Assembly (NCBI RefSeq): GCF_000001735.4
Contig: NC_003074.8
Location: 15,259,261-15,323,260 of the forward strand
Source: Arabidopsis thaliana
Lineage: Eukaryota; Streptophyta; Magnoliopsida; Brassicales; Brassicaceae
Direction: 5' to 3'
DNA length: 64,000 nucleotides
The notes beneath the pieces are model-generated. The model searched no databases, was not told where the DNA came from, and was given only the letters and a program-made list of their open reading frames with translations. Of this stretch, positions 33,008 to 45,009 are shown piece by piece (the first letter of the stretch is position 1; each line of letters opens with the position of its first letter). Made by a program: the position numbers and the translations under genes.

Positions 33008-33215
33008 AAGAAACATTTATGTTATCGAAAACTAAATCTATTGAATAGCTTCCAAAAAACTCGAAGAAGACAAGAATACGATAAAGAAACAAAGAATATA
33101 GTACAGAACATCTTATTCATATCACTTCACCATAACTACTTTGAGAACAACTTCAGTTAAAAAAGAAACATCATGAGCTTACAAAGAAAAAAAAATCAGG
33201 GGAAGATATTTGTAC

Positions 33216-33371
33216 CTTGCAACTAGAAACAGCGATGATGTTCGAAATTCTTTGTAGTCCAAAGGGAAGTTGCCCTGCAAATATGAGCTTGGCTGGTTAT
33301 GCTGACATTGTCAAATTAACCTTCTTCACCCATGGAAGCGCCGCAACTACATCATTTGCCTCATTCTCAAA
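33216..33371 (-). pseudogene. HCF101: Captured exon of HCF101 (Mrp/NBP35-type Fe-S carrier)
   Basis: The exon is 156 bp (52 codons), bounded by TTTTGTAG on one side and AAG|GTACA on the other. It reads FENEANDVVAALPWVKKVNL, TMSA, a stop, then FAGQLPFGL.RISNIIAVSSCK, and ends exactly before where GGVGKS, the P-loop, would start in the next exon. It matches what I recall of plant HCF101, the chloroplast P-loop protein needed for 4Fe-4S assembly. The single stop is a TAA where the family has Gln (CAA). It lies antisense to the Helitron genes. No other HCF101 exon was seen. Confidence 0.8.
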
Positions 33372-34273
33372 CTACAAAAGAGTGGTAATCCATCAAACAA
33401 ACATAACTACGATACACTAAAAAAACACTGATTCATTGCTCATATAACTAAGGATATAGCTCAAAAATCTTTAGTTATATTTTTGGTTTATGTCATTTAC
33501 CAACGAAACCTATAACAGAAAACCAATAAATTTCAGCCTTGAACAAACAATCTAAAACAGAACAAATTGGTACCTAATTAATTTTAATCTAGCTTCGGTA
33601 CCTTAAGTTTATTTGGGTGGAAGACGAAGCAAATACTGAAGCAAAATACAAATGAGTTTTGTATTATTTGTATGATTTGGAATGAAAGACGAACCTGCAA
33701 TCGACCAAGTTATAGTGATTTGGAATGAAAGATTTGAGCTGCAAACGGGAAAGAAGAGATTTTTCTTCACAAATTCTTACAAAATTTTTGATGGTCGTAA
33801 AAAGCCGCAGTCAGCCGTAGTCAGCCGCAGTCGTAGGAAGTCATGTAATTTCCAATCAATTTTTGTTTGTCAGAATTCCATTGAGTTTTAGGTATAGTTT
33901 TTTATTTATTAAATTTGTAAATAATTAAATCAAACATAATAGAATCTAGAGCCTATATATCTTCATTGGACCAAATTAGGCCTACGACTAAAACCAACAC
34001 ACAATACATAAACTAATTCAAAGTTGGGCCAAAAACTATATGTTCTCAAACAAATAAAATACGTAATATAACTTGGATACAAAATTTTCACATTTAATAT
34101 AAACTAAATATGATGTATTAATATAAATATGATATTTTAAAACAAAGACAATCTATGCAGCATTAATCATTATATTCAAATAGTAATAAAGTTAAAACAT
34201 ATTATGGCATCACTTTTACACTTAGATAATTAAAACAAAGTATTCAATTTTATTTATGAAAAATATTAATGTC

Positions 34274-34303
34274 CGTGCTGTATAGCACGGGTTATGATCT
34301 AGT
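34274..34303 (+). other. Helitron 3' terminus: hairpin and CTAG
   Basis: A 7-bp perfect stem (34274-34280 with 34285-34291, loop GTAT) is followed 8 bases later by CTAG and a flanking T. This is the canonical Helitron terminator and 3' end. Confidence 0.93.
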
Positions 34304-36205
34304 AGAAAGTGTATATTTGATGTTATCTCGATGTAGACCAAGTTTGAATTCAACCTACATAAATTTCTCCTTCTCTCTTGATTATGGTAAGTTTTTTAAA
34401 GAATTTTGTCTAACAACTTTACGAGCTTCTCTAGCTTAAAATTAGACAATTAGTATATTATTGGATTTCAAAATATGTGAGATTTCAGGGACTGTTATTG
34501 AATTGTGGTTTTAAATGGACTTGAATAGACAAATAATATGTGGATTAAATTTTGAAGTCCAATGCTTATAGTGTGGGCTAACTTGGAATTTTGAAATACT
34601 TGATAAATGATGGGATTGTTTTTGTTCATGTTTTATGAGTAAAAATACAATCAAATAAAAAATGAAAAAAAAAAATATATTGAATAACAATTGTTTTCAA
34701 TCATTTTAGAATACATCAAACAAATACTAATCCAATAACATTAGCTTTTTAACGTACTTTTATAAATACATAATTGAATAAAATTTGATTTCAAAATGAA
34801 TTAAAATGCCCGAATGAAATAATAAAGTCGTTAAACAGTAGCTAACTGGTCACCTAAATTAGCGGCTACATATTTAGTAGTTAGTTAGTCGCTTAATTTG
34901 GCTATTATACTAACAATTATTTATACATGTCTCAAATTACCAACGGACTAGCGACTAAAGTGTTTTAGCCACAATTAAATTGCTAAGAAATTGTCAACTA
35001 ATCGCAAGTTAACGACGCCGAATGAAATCGATAATTCTATGTTTTCTTATAGTAAATATAAATCTCTTGCCAATCGCTTTCATTCTATGTTTTCTTAATG
35101 ACAAACAACACAAATAAACTATTTAAGAAAATTAAATTCATATCAAACTTTCTCCTTCAAATCTAAAGTTTCATTTATATGATGATGATATAGATTATAG
35201 AATATAATAAGAAAATTTAAACTTTTAGTAATTTTGTAAAAAAAAAAAATTAATATATGCCAACAGATTAAAGAAATGTCAATGAATGAATAAATTGAAT
35301 GATCTATGTGGTTTGTGCTAATGTATAGGTGATTAGGTGAGAATAAGTACCAAAAGGATCAATGCCCCTGGTTGAGTCAAAGTAGAAGGACTATTGAGAA
35401 CAAGATGGTACAATGATTTTTCCATAGTTCAAAGCTCATTGATTGATTTATCAAACTCTGTCAATTTTTTTCTTTTTTTTTTCTCCTTTTTAAAAAAAGT
35501 CGTGAACTTTTAAATGGTTGTGGTGATGAATAATAATGGGTCTGAATGGATGGCGTGTAAAAGACAGATCACACTTAAGATGGAGGGACCACAATTAATT
35601 TTCACATTCATGATTTGGGTCATTTATATACAAAAAAAAAGAATATCTGCATGTAGATCATATTTTCTTGTCCTTTAGTGATAAAAAGTGTGTGATCCAT
35701 AAAGCAGTCCATGCTATCAATTTATGAGCGTTCTATCTACAAAACACACATTTTAAAAAGTAATTATTTTCTTAAAAATTAAAAAGATTATTTTTCTTAT
35801 CGAAAATTCTTTATAAATCACAGCTAATTTTCATTGTTTTCACATTTCATATCAAGTTCTATTATTTTCAAGTTCATATAAGAAGTTCAACATTTTCTCT
35901 CCTTTTTGGGCAAAAAGAAGTTCAACACCTCTTTAACATATATTCTCCAATTTTTAGGTAACTAATTTATTTATGTAAAACTAAAACTATATTTCTTTAC
36001 ATATAATTATAAATATATATGTACTATCTAAATGTATAAATACAAATAATTACTATAATACTTATATATTTTTATACAAATTCTTTTACATACAATTATA
36101 CCATATTTGTAAAGAAAATTTACCATATATATGTAGTTGTTATCATTGTTTTATTTAAAGATAGGAGATATGGATGCTTTAGAGATAGTTGATGACATCT
36201 ATTTA
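34304..36205. other. AT-rich unassigned DNA
   Basis: No gene is seen. A stretch near 34840-35020 with repeated GCGACTA/TAGTCGC words may be a small decayed element, but I could not define its ends. Confidence 0.55.
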
Positions 36206-36436
36206 TTCATTAATCAAAGGAGAGAAGTTATCATTTAAGTTTATGAATTATTACCATGAATTATACTTATTTTGAGAATTAGTTCTAAAATTGATAGGCA
36301 AAGTAATGATACCATGTGAAGAAAAAATAAGTTATAAAAGAGAGTTTAAGACTTCAAGAATAAGAAGCCATCACATTATATATACTTTTCACCATCATTT
36401 TTAAAATACAAATAATGTTATTTCAAATAATCAATA
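36206..36436 (+). repeat. Direct repeat, copy A
   Basis: About 230 bp beginning TTCATTAATCAAAGGAGAGA, repeated in the same orientation at 37948-38177 with about 93-95% identity by eye. It is non-coding. Confidence 0.8.
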
Positions 36437-37947
36437 AACATTATATATATCATATGTAATCAAACATATATATATTAAATATGCCAATATCTACAACAAA
36501 CGTTTACACAATCCTAACATTTACAATATTTATTTCTCATTCATCTGACATGAACATGGATATCCATGACATCAATTTTGGCATCCATGTGTATTGGGAC
36601 ATCAATACCACTCTTTTTCCACCTCATTATCTTTTTACTATTTCTGAGAAAATTTTTGTTGCTCTCTACTAAATTGATAACATATTACTTTTTAAAAAAA
36701 GTTGTGGAATATAGTGATTATAACCCCTATGGTGGTAAGGATCGGTTTCTACATGAAGCTTTTTGAGTGAAACTCGAACAACAGGAAGAAAGACTGTGTT
36801 ATTACCTCCGATGTCTAGGAGTACGACCCCTGCAAGTACATAAAACTAATTTATTAAAACAAGTAAAAAACAATTATATTTTTTATTAAGTTAATGTTTT
36901 GTTTACTAAAAAAATATTTTTCACTCAATGTCCCAAATCGAGTTTACCCCATTTTTCCTTCAAGCAAGATATCTTTTATAACATTTTTAAGGAATGCCCA
37001 CCCTTTACGATCTTAATGATTACTTTAGATCCTGATTTTGGACCTATGATGTCCAAATTAAAAAAGATGAGATTCATAATTCAGTTCTTCTATCTTGTAA
37101 TATTGGATCTAATGACTAACTTGATGTAGATCATATCAAATAATTTTGGAAGTAAATGATAGAAATATGTGGATCCATATGATACAAAGAGTTGGTATAT
37201 AGATCACGTATAATACACGGAGTTAAGATCTATTAGTATTTCTAATTATTAGACTTTAATTTGTATTTGTATTATAATAGGTATATTTGATAAGTTGACT
37301 ACTTGTTTATTAGCAGAAGCGAGAGCATATTTGAAGGTTATCTATACCGATGAAAATATCTCTCTTCACGAAACATATTGTAAAAGAAACTATGACATTT
37401 CAGAAAATTGTTGGTTCAGAGACGTCAATTTGATAACCGAGCTCATTGCTTTGATTTCTCTACCACACTTCTATACGAAGGTCTATTGGAAAAACTCATT
37501 AAAGATTGAAATTTCTTTTGAGTTCAATATGAAGGTTTAGAAAATGTAGACTTATGTGCGAGCAAAATTTCATGATGGAATGGCAACCGTCACTCACTAG
37601 ATTTAGTCGGGTGGTTCAATGCAATCAGTGATGTCAGATGATGTTGAGTGTAAAGTTAACCCTTCAAATTGATAGATAATTTTAGAATATAAATTTTTTA
37701 TTTAGTCTTCAAAATTAGTAAAATTTATTAAAAAGAAAATACATGTTCAATATTTAATATAAATGATTGTCAAAAGATGCATCTAAACAAGAGAATGATC
37801 TTACTTAGTTACCAACACTTAAATTCCTGATGGTGTTGGATCTCGCACAATAGACCATCAAATTCATCAAAGACTCATTATTTTACAAAGTCTAAGAAGG
37901 TTTACACATAGGAGGTGATTTAATATTGTCATTAATTGGTGTTTTGA
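36437..37947. other. Segment between the direct repeats
   Basis: These 1.5 kb are AT-rich with only short frames (for example 36481-36672 and 37295-37540) that I do not recognise. No primer-binding site, polypurine tract or transposase motif is visible, so an LTR element is not supported. Confidence 0.5.
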
Positions 37948-38177
37948 TTCATGAATCAAAGGAGAGAAGTTATCATTTAAGTTTATTGAATTATTGCCAT
38001 GAATTACTTATTTTGAGAATTAGTTCTAAAATTGATAGGCAAAGTAATGATACCATGTGATGAAGAAATATGTTACAAAGGAGAGTTTAAGACTTCAAGA
38101 ATAAGAAGCCATCACATCATATATACTTTTCACCACCATGTTTAAAATACAAATAATGTTATTTCAAATAATCAATA
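37948..38177 (+). repeat. Direct repeat, copy B
   Basis: This is the second copy of the repeat at 36206-36436. Both continue into ATGCCAATAT, but copy A has about 45 extra bases before it (that word starts at 36481). Confidence 0.8.
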
Positions 38178-38829
38178 TGCCAATATATATCGTTTAATCT
38201 CTTGATTTTTTGTGGTTAATTTATGTCATTTTGTTTAGTCGATTTTGTGTTTATCTAATGAAACTTTGGTCTCAGCTTTTTACATTATAAATCTAATCTA
38301 TCTACATTATTTATCCACTGTTTCTTTTACATTTTAGATAATCTATAGATTTGACAAATCAAGAAAATGGTGGATCATAAGCATAATATTGCATCGAACG
38401 GTTCCAATTAAAATAGATTAGAGTATAAACAATTCATAGTTTTAGGGAGTTTATTAAACACTAAGCTAGTAATAGGAGTCATGGTTTCTTCTATGATGTA
38501 TATTCTAAACACTTCAATTAGCAATTGACTTACAAGCACATAAGATTTAAGTCAACAAAACCTTGAATAATTCAATAACATTTTAAATCAATCTACAGAA
38601 ATCAATTATCACATGAATTTTTCAAATTTCAAAGAGATATTCAACAATCTAAAACACACCTTAATGGCAATTTTAAAGCTTTTTGAAATTGAACCACCAT
38701 TTTTATTTGGTATTTTTGTTCTATTTCGAATTCATCATTGTTGTTCCATAATCACATATGCAAATCGTAACCAACGTATATAACAACGTTTCTGTTTTTG
38801 AAGTAGAACTCAATTATTACAAAACAATA

Positions 38830-39325
38830 ACTTACTTGTGATCTCTTCTTCTTCTTACGTGATGAACGTACGGTGATAGTGGCTTGCGATATCACAATCT
38901 CCTAAGACAGAATTTAGCCCTCTATGGTGGTGTAAGTAGCTTTGTGTAGGCTTCTATCTTGCATGATACAACTATCGATCTCTGTTTTAACACCGCATAG
39001 AGACCCTAGCAAACTTTACTTTGAGATTCTTAGATATTGATTTGGAGAAGTAGAAGATGAGAATCAATCCCAATCTTTCTCTCATTTGTTTCTCTTGTAT
39101 TGTTCTTGTCTATTGTCTCTCTCAGTCTCTTCTCTCTTAATCGTCATCGTCTCTTATATATTAATGAATCGATGTTTAATCCAAGAGATGCTTCTCTTAT
39201 CTCAACCGGTGTATCGGTAAAAACGTAACCAAGAGAGTTAATCTAATTTGCACAAGTAGAACGGTATTTACATAAATACAAATGTTTATGTAAAAAAATA
39301 TGTTTATATAAAATAAACACCAACA
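38830..39325 (-). repeat. 3' LTR of the copia element (left end uncertain)
   Basis: On the minus strand it starts TGTTGGTGTTTAT at 39325, directly after a purine-rich ATATGGGATAT, as in copia elements. It has a TATA-like TAATATATAAG near 39150-39163. The other LTR is missing, so the 3' boundary is only estimated from the end of LTR-like sequence. Confidence 0.5.
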
Positions 39326-39493
39326 ATATCCCATATTTTCTTATTCAAACATATAAATATCCCACATTTGAATTAGAAAATAAGCTCCACAATATCTGAG
39401 AAAATAGAATCATTATGCATCGGTAAAGGTGTCTTTTAGACTTGAACCTTTCCTAGTAAACACATATTGGATTTACTCTGTAGGTAGTGAACT

Positions 39494-39887
39494 CTTGTCT
39501 TGAACTAACCACGTTTGAGAGCAAATCGAGACAATAAGTGAAACACATAAACTATCAGCTCATTTCATGTTTATACAGTTGCGTTCATTTTGGTCCTGAA
39601 CATATCCCGACTTCGTGAGAGCTCTAGAGAATTTAGCCATTTCAATTCTCATAGGTGCGACCACGACACCACTCCAATATAGGTAACACTCTTGTCTTGA
39701 ACTAACCACGTTTGATAGTAAGCTGAGACAATACGTGAAACACATAAATTATCAGCTCATTTCATGTTTATACGGTTGTGTTTATTTTGGTACTGAACAT
39801 ATCCCGACTTCGTGAGAGCTCTACAGAATTTAGCCATTTCAGATCTCATAGGTGCGACCGTGACACCACTCTAATATAGGTAACATT
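39494..39887 (-). repeat. 197-bp tandem duplication in the copia 3' region
   Basis: Units 39494-39690 and 39691-39887 are about 93% identical by eye, each running from CTTGTCTTGAACTAACCACG to AATATAGGTAACA. They lie between the RNase H stop and the 3' LTR. Confidence 0.85.
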
Positions 39888-40104
39888 AATTAAGAATAGT
39901 CCATTCTATTCCACTTTTTTAAAAAATTATTAATGTTATTAAGAAAAAATGTTCATCCCTTTAAACATCAATGAAAATACATTTAACTTTATAGGAATAA
40001 GTAATATGTATCTCTTTCTTGAGTCTTCCTCAGCCAGTTTGCCTCTTGAACCTAAACCATGGGATCTCCAATATTGCTAGGTAAGGTTTCCACCAAGTGA
40101 TGAG

Positions 40105-40368
40105 TCATTTTGTTGGCTTTAAACCCATTCCCCTCGAAGTGAATACGACTAGCTCTTTCGGTAGGCCTTTAGTCAAAGGATCAGCCAAGTTATCCTTTGA
40201 TCTAATATAATCCAATGCTATCACTCCATTGGAAAGCAATTGTCGTATTGAAGCATGTCTCCCTCGAATATGCCTTGACTTGCCATTAAATTTTTTATTT
40301 TTCACTATATTTGAGGTATCCATATTATCACAATGGATACATAGTACGGTTACCGGCTTTGGCCATAA
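40105..40368 (-). pseudogene. Copia RNase H, C-terminal end
   Basis: The piece reads LWPKPVTVLCIHCD (copia RNase H), SRHIRGRHASIRQLLSNGVI and DYIRSKDNLADPLTKGL, and ends at a stop at 40105, the usual end of copia pol. At 40368 it joins Athila LTR sequence. Compared with the family, about 35-40 residues between TLGGGAMS (left at 54151-54190) and LWPKP are missing, so a deletion accompanied or followed the insertion. Confidence 0.88.
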
Positions 40369-41308
40369 TGAAATTAGTTGGTTCCGACATTTCATCAAAC
40401 ACTTGTTAGGTGGAGAAAGTCTGAAATCAATTTTCAATTGATCAGAAAGAAAATAGCATTAAGAACTCCTAAAACAGAAAGGAATCATGCATATAAACAC
40501 TTAGCTAGCTAAAGAAAAGAGGAATCCACCTAAACCTAACCCATCCTCAAGAACTCTGAAGAAGACTACTCAAGAACAATGTAGAACATCATAGAACAAA
40601 ACCCTGAAAATTCATAAAACTTAGAAATCATTATAAACTTAGCAAATGATAGATCTCAATAAGATAAACAAGTTTGCAGAAGAAATCAAATCCAAATTCT
40701 TAACACAACAACCAGAATATGCAAAAGAGAATCTAAGAACCCTAATATCCTGCAGACAAAGCAAAGATATTTTGGGCAAAAACATAAGAGGTTTATTTAT
40801 AGGCAATCCTAGGTTGCCCTAATTGGGAATAAGACAAAATAAGAAAGTCGGCGCTGCATCACTCGGGTTTTGGCGGAGTAGAAAAGTCGAGTGGCTTCCT
40901 CTTGGTCACATCACTCGAGTCTTAGCCGAGTGGCTTGGTCGAGCAGCTTCTCTTCTTCCTTAAGTGCAGTACTCGGCCTCCAGCCGAGTGCCTTGGTCGA
41001 GTAGACTCCTTGTTCTTCACGTGTGCTCCACTCGGCCTCCAGCCGAGTATATAAGCCGAGTATACTTCAAGTCCTTCCTTAGATCCCACGAACTCGAGTC
41101 TGTCCATCCCTTGTGCTAGAAACCTCCAAGTTGAGTCCAAAAGTACCTGATTCACCTGTAAAACACTCCAAATGCAAGTATGTTATGCAATGCAATGCAA
41201 AATGTGCAAAGGAAGGAAAATAGACTAAGAATGCATGAAAAGAGACATGAAACTAAGCTAAATGCATGAAAAATAAGGGCTTAAAAAGGTTAAAATCTAG
41301 TGTTATCA
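40369..41308 (-). repeat. 3' LTR of Athila-2, truncated
   Basis: On the minus strand it begins TGATAACACTAG at 41308 after the PPT and matches the 5' LTR almost base for base. It stops at about 40369 after 940 bp, whereas the 5' LTR is 1587 bp. The lost part is the R/U5 end. A TATA box (CCTATAAATAAAC) is at 40791-40803. Confidence 0.88.
40860..41098 (-). repeat. Array of palindromes (ACTCGGC / GCCGAGT) in U3 of Athila-2
   Basis: Paired 7-bp arms occur at 41030-41036/41042-41048 and 40971-40977/40983-40989, with further CTCGAGT, GTCGAGT and GCCGAGT words through 40860. The array starts 210 bp into the LTR and ends about 57 bp before the TATA box. The same array is present in the 5' LTR at about 53710-53950. 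Confidence 0.8.
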
Positions 41309-42988
41309 ACACTCCCAAACTTAGCTCTTTGCTTGTCCTCAAGCAACAATAGAACTAGGCTAGGAGTGAGGCCTTCGGGGATTCAGAACCAAAATATGCA
41401 TGTAAAATAAATAGTCTCAATGTCAATGTTGCTAGTTCTAGAGTGCTAGGTTGAATGATCTCTACTTAAAAACTTAAGCCATCTTCTTCACAACACAACC
41501 TAATCTTTCACTTAGTCTATTCAAGCATTCAAATCAGCATATTCCTTTTAACATTCATTAAGCAAGAGCCATGGATCATACTACACAATGCATATTAAAC
41601 TCATTTGGCTAAGGGCAAAGGGTCAAGAGACAAAAATGGTCCCTTAAAGAATAGGCTTTAGTAACAAGGGATCTCTCAAGAATGATTAAGCTTTAGTAGA
41701 ATGCTTAAGGTAAGTCCCAAGTTATGCATATAAAGATAAGATCCCATCTACCCAAAGTGTAATCAATGACGATCTAATGGCAATCCAATCTCCCATCCCA
41801 ATTAAGAACTTAACTCTTCCCTTTTGCATTCATAATCTTTTGAACTCTTTCTTAACCCATTCTTTTCTTTTTCTCTTAACTCTAGGAGAAGCTTTCTTTT
41901 TTTCTTTGATACTTCTAGCGGGTTTGGCTTTCTTTAGTGCTAAGGTTCTGTTTTGAATCTCTATTAAGCTTAGGGCTTTTTACTCTTCTTCATTAGCTAA
42001 CAATAATCCAATCTTTTTCTTTAACAATCTCAAACCCTTTACTAGACTTTTTCTAACTTCTTTAGCTTACTTCTCCTAGAATCCTTTTCCCTTTTCTTGT
42101 AAACAATGAATTCAACCCTTTTTCTCTTTTAAACTCTTCCCAACCCATATAATAAGTACCCACCTAGTCCTATCTAGTCCGGATAACGCGAATTAGAACT
42201 ACATGAGATACTATCTTTGTCGTTACAAACCTAACACTTTCTACCAAGCTTAATCGAAATAAGACCTCACAAACACTCACAAGTGATATATGGCTTGAAA
42301 GAAGGCTTAGGTTAGGGTATGGAGAAACTGCTCTAAAGGTGAGAGACAGCTATTTGGATCAACAAGAGTGGTGAAATGAATAACAAGATCCAAATATTTT
42401 AAGGGTAACCATGAGTTTAACAAACAATGCATAGTATGATAATTAAAAGTCAAATTATGGTTCAAATTGATAGGGAATAGCTTCAAATCACAGCGAGTTT
42501 CGACTAAGGAAGATCAAGTGTATGAATTCAAAAGATGGTGCGGTTTTACTTCAAGTTCATTCGGTTAAGCACTAGACAACTAACAACAAGGGCATTGAAA
42601 CTATCTAGTGAACATTGCAAAATTACAAGGCTATGATCATCATTATCCCCTATGCAAGTGCAAAATGCAACAACCTATATGATAACATTCTAAGAACAGC
42701 CCTAATAATGCAAACGCAAACTACATGACACTCTATTTTTTTTTTGGAATCATTTTCGAAAAATTTTCAAATTTTTATGGGGTTTTCTATGCCTTAGATG
42801 ATGCAAAAATTTGAATAAGAAAACATGAAACAATGTTAGATACATCCTGAACTCTCCCCCAAACTTAAATTACACAGTCCCTTGTGTAATAAAAATTCAA
42901 AGGAGAATTCAAGAGAAATAACCACACAAAGAAAGAAATAAAAGAAATGCAATGATATATACAGTGAAATGGAGTGATACCTCAACGT
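41309..42988 (-). other. Athila-2 3' spacer with polypurine tract
   Basis: The polypurine tract AAGTTTGGGAGTGT is at 41309-41322, adjoining the LTR. The remaining 1.6 kb is non-coding and resembles the Athila-1 spacer in places (for example CTAGGACTA-type words and GGTAGAAAGTGTTAGGT). Confidence 0.75.
42854..42880 (-). promoter_or_regulatory. Internal polypurine-tract-like motif of Athila-2
   Basis: Minus-strand GGACTGTGTAATTTAAGTTT followed by GGGGGAG matches Athila-1 at 1226-1252 with very few differences. It lies just after the ORF1 stop in both. Confidence 0.5.
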
Positions 42989-45009
42989 TCAGACGAAAAG
43001 GTTCTGGACAAACTCGTCCAGGCGGTCTTGTGTGTACTCATGATCATGGGTGGAGGTGTTGGGGTTGTACTCGTTTGGCCGGTCGAGCATGTAGCCCGAG
43101 TAGTACTCCTCTCGGCTCGGGTCAGCATTCAGAACCAATCGGTTCACTGGACCGGGTGGGCGCCTGTTGAAACAACGATCTGAGAAGGTGGAGCTTCTCC
43201 CGAGCTTGTAATTTGAGGCTCTTGGCGGGGTGAAACGAACGTCCCTTTGTGGTGCCACACTCGTTGAGTTACATCTCCTGAACTCGGGTGGAGGTGGTGG
43301 CGATCTCTGTCTTCTTTGCAGCTCCTGAATCTGAACCGCCATGCCGTTCATTGCCCTCTTCATCTTTCTCACCTTCTTCTTCAACCCACTGATCAACTTT
43401 CTCTGAAACTTCCCTAGGCCCTTGTGCATTCCCAGCTTCTTGTGGACTTGACCGGGATCTCTCTCTTGATCGGACTCATCATAATCTTCAAAGAAATACT
43501 GCTCCACTGCAGCTTCACACGAGTCTTCTTGCTCATCAAACTGTTCAGCTCGACTGAACTCAGCTTGTTCATATTCGGTCTGGCCATACTCGGCCGAGTA
43601 TAAGCTTCCTGCTCAGCTTCTTCTTGGTTGAACTCTGCTCCTTCTTCTTGTGACTCACTCCCCATGTTCGACTCTGCTTGTAAAGGCGCAAGGACATTGA
43701 CTAAGATTGATGGTGGAGGATCAAAGTCAATGTTGTTCCCAATTCTAACTGTGATGTACTCCTTGCAAGGAAGTGCTAACCTAGAGAGACCTAGCGTGGG
43801 GTGCTTGAACTTGAAATGGAGTTGATCAGCTGGGGCAGATCTATCCAAGTAGCATTTCCTCTTCAAGTACTCCATATCAATGTAGTTTGCTGTGACAGTG
43901 GGAGTGTGAAGAGGAACTCCAGCAGCTATTAGGATGGGTGTGATCACTCCTCCAGCACATAAGCTTCCTCCATAGCCGGATTGGTGGATATCGGTGGCAT
44001 ACTCTCTGAAACCTATCAAGTGATCAGTCAACACCACCGAAAGGGATGTATCAGCCCTATCCCCTTCCATCACTATATTCTTCCTTGTTTGCCCCAAAAT
44101 GAAACATAAGGTGAGATCAAGCATCTTCAGCTCTCCCTGATTAACATGGTCGGTTGTCTTCTTTGGGAAGAAGGCACTTGCAATCCAAAGGTGGAGATAC
44201 CTAAGCACCGGGCTCCTTATCAATGAACTCTTGGCCCTAGATGACTTGTAGGGGAGTGGACCGGCGATTGTCAACCATAGATCATGGAGCTCGTCCTTGC
44301 TGAAGTTTTGGCGGATCCCATACTTGGTGGGGAACTTGAATACAGCATCCAACTGCCTAATAGGGAGGGAGTAGTGAATCCCAAACACCATGAATGTGAT
44401 ATAGCCAACTCCCTTATGTATCTCTCTCTCCCTCTCCTCTGCATAGAAATGGAGCTTCAAAGTGGCTAGGAACTGGCAGCTCTCAGTTTGGTATCCCTCA
44501 CACTTGTAGGAGAAGAATGTCCCCAGCTTGGCCATCTCCATGAGGTAGTCAACATCTCTACAGATCCCCAAAGCTTGCATGGTATGCCTATGGGGATATC
44601 TTGTCCCCTCAAAGCTCAACTCCATGAGGTACTGGTAGTGTTCTTCAATTGTAGGCTCCTTCTTCCTTCTTGGGTTGTTACTTCTTCTCCTTGCAGGAAC
44701 TATTGGGACCTCCTCAGCAATTTCCACATCTTTCCCACATGCTTCCTTCTCTAGCACAGGCTCTTCCTCTATTGCAGCTGGCTCGGACTCCCAGACCTTC
44801 TTGCCTCTTACAATTTCCTCTCTGGCACCCGCAGTACGACCCACAGAAGGCTCTGGGGCTACACTCGGCCACTGTACTCGGCCTGTCAACCGAGTAAAAC
44901 CAGGACTCACAGCTTCCTGATTCCATGACGGACCCTTCTCATTTATCATAGCAAACCCTCTCGCCACAGCTCGAGCAGAGGCTCTCCTTCTTGATTCTTC
45001 GGGATCCAT
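42989..45009 (-). pseudogene. ATHILA ORF1-family protein, near-complete with one frameshift
   Basis: From ATG at 45009 (MDPEESRRRASARAVARG) the frame runs 531 codons to 43414. It holds a conserved block of about 250 residues (YPHRHTMQALGI, FGIHYSLPI, LDAVFKFP, IRSPVLRYLHLWIASAFFP, GGVITPILIAAGVP, IGNNIDF). Near 43600 a 1-base shift moves the genuine reading into another frame (SAEYGQTEYEQAEFSRAEQF, then EQYFFEDY), which carries on through a basic coiled-coil-like segment to a stop at 42989. The whole would be about 670 residues. The family's function is unknown; it is the best conserved protein of this element although pol is gone. The codon stretch around 44880 also contains the TCGA palindrome motif. 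Confidence 0.8.

Larger units (their letters stand above)
19467..34303 (+). mobile_element. Helitron, autonomous type but decayed
   Basis: Coding order on the plus strand is RPA-like OB fold, Rep nuclease, linker domain and PIF1-type helicase, the known layout of plant Helitrons. The 3' end is diagnostic: hairpin CCGTGCT-GTAT-AGCACGG at 34274-34291, then CTAG at 34300-34303 followed by host T. The 5' end is placed at 19467 (A|TCTATCTATTAAA) because it gives TC after A; this end is less certain. A CACTA element interrupts an intron at 24406-27350. The 3' helicase region is triplicated. A captured HCF101 exon lies in the non-coding 3' part. Confidence 0.82.

Noticed and set aside
33217..33420. 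Plus-strand 67-codon frame
   Set aside because: It is the reverse complement of the HCF101 exon, which has the splice borders and the protein match.
36481..37540. Short frames that first suggested a secreted S1-like (self-incompatibility) or other host gene
   Set aside because: After the first 30 residues nothing matches the family (no Cys pattern or conserved core), and the DNA lies between direct repeats in AT-rich sequence.
36206..38177. Direct repeats taken as a pair of LTRs
   Set aside because: No TG...CA ends, no primer-binding site, no polypurine tract and no target-site duplication could be found.
43628..44920. Plus-strand frames opposite Athila-2 ORF1
   Set aside because: Shadows; the minus strand holds the conserved ATHILA block.
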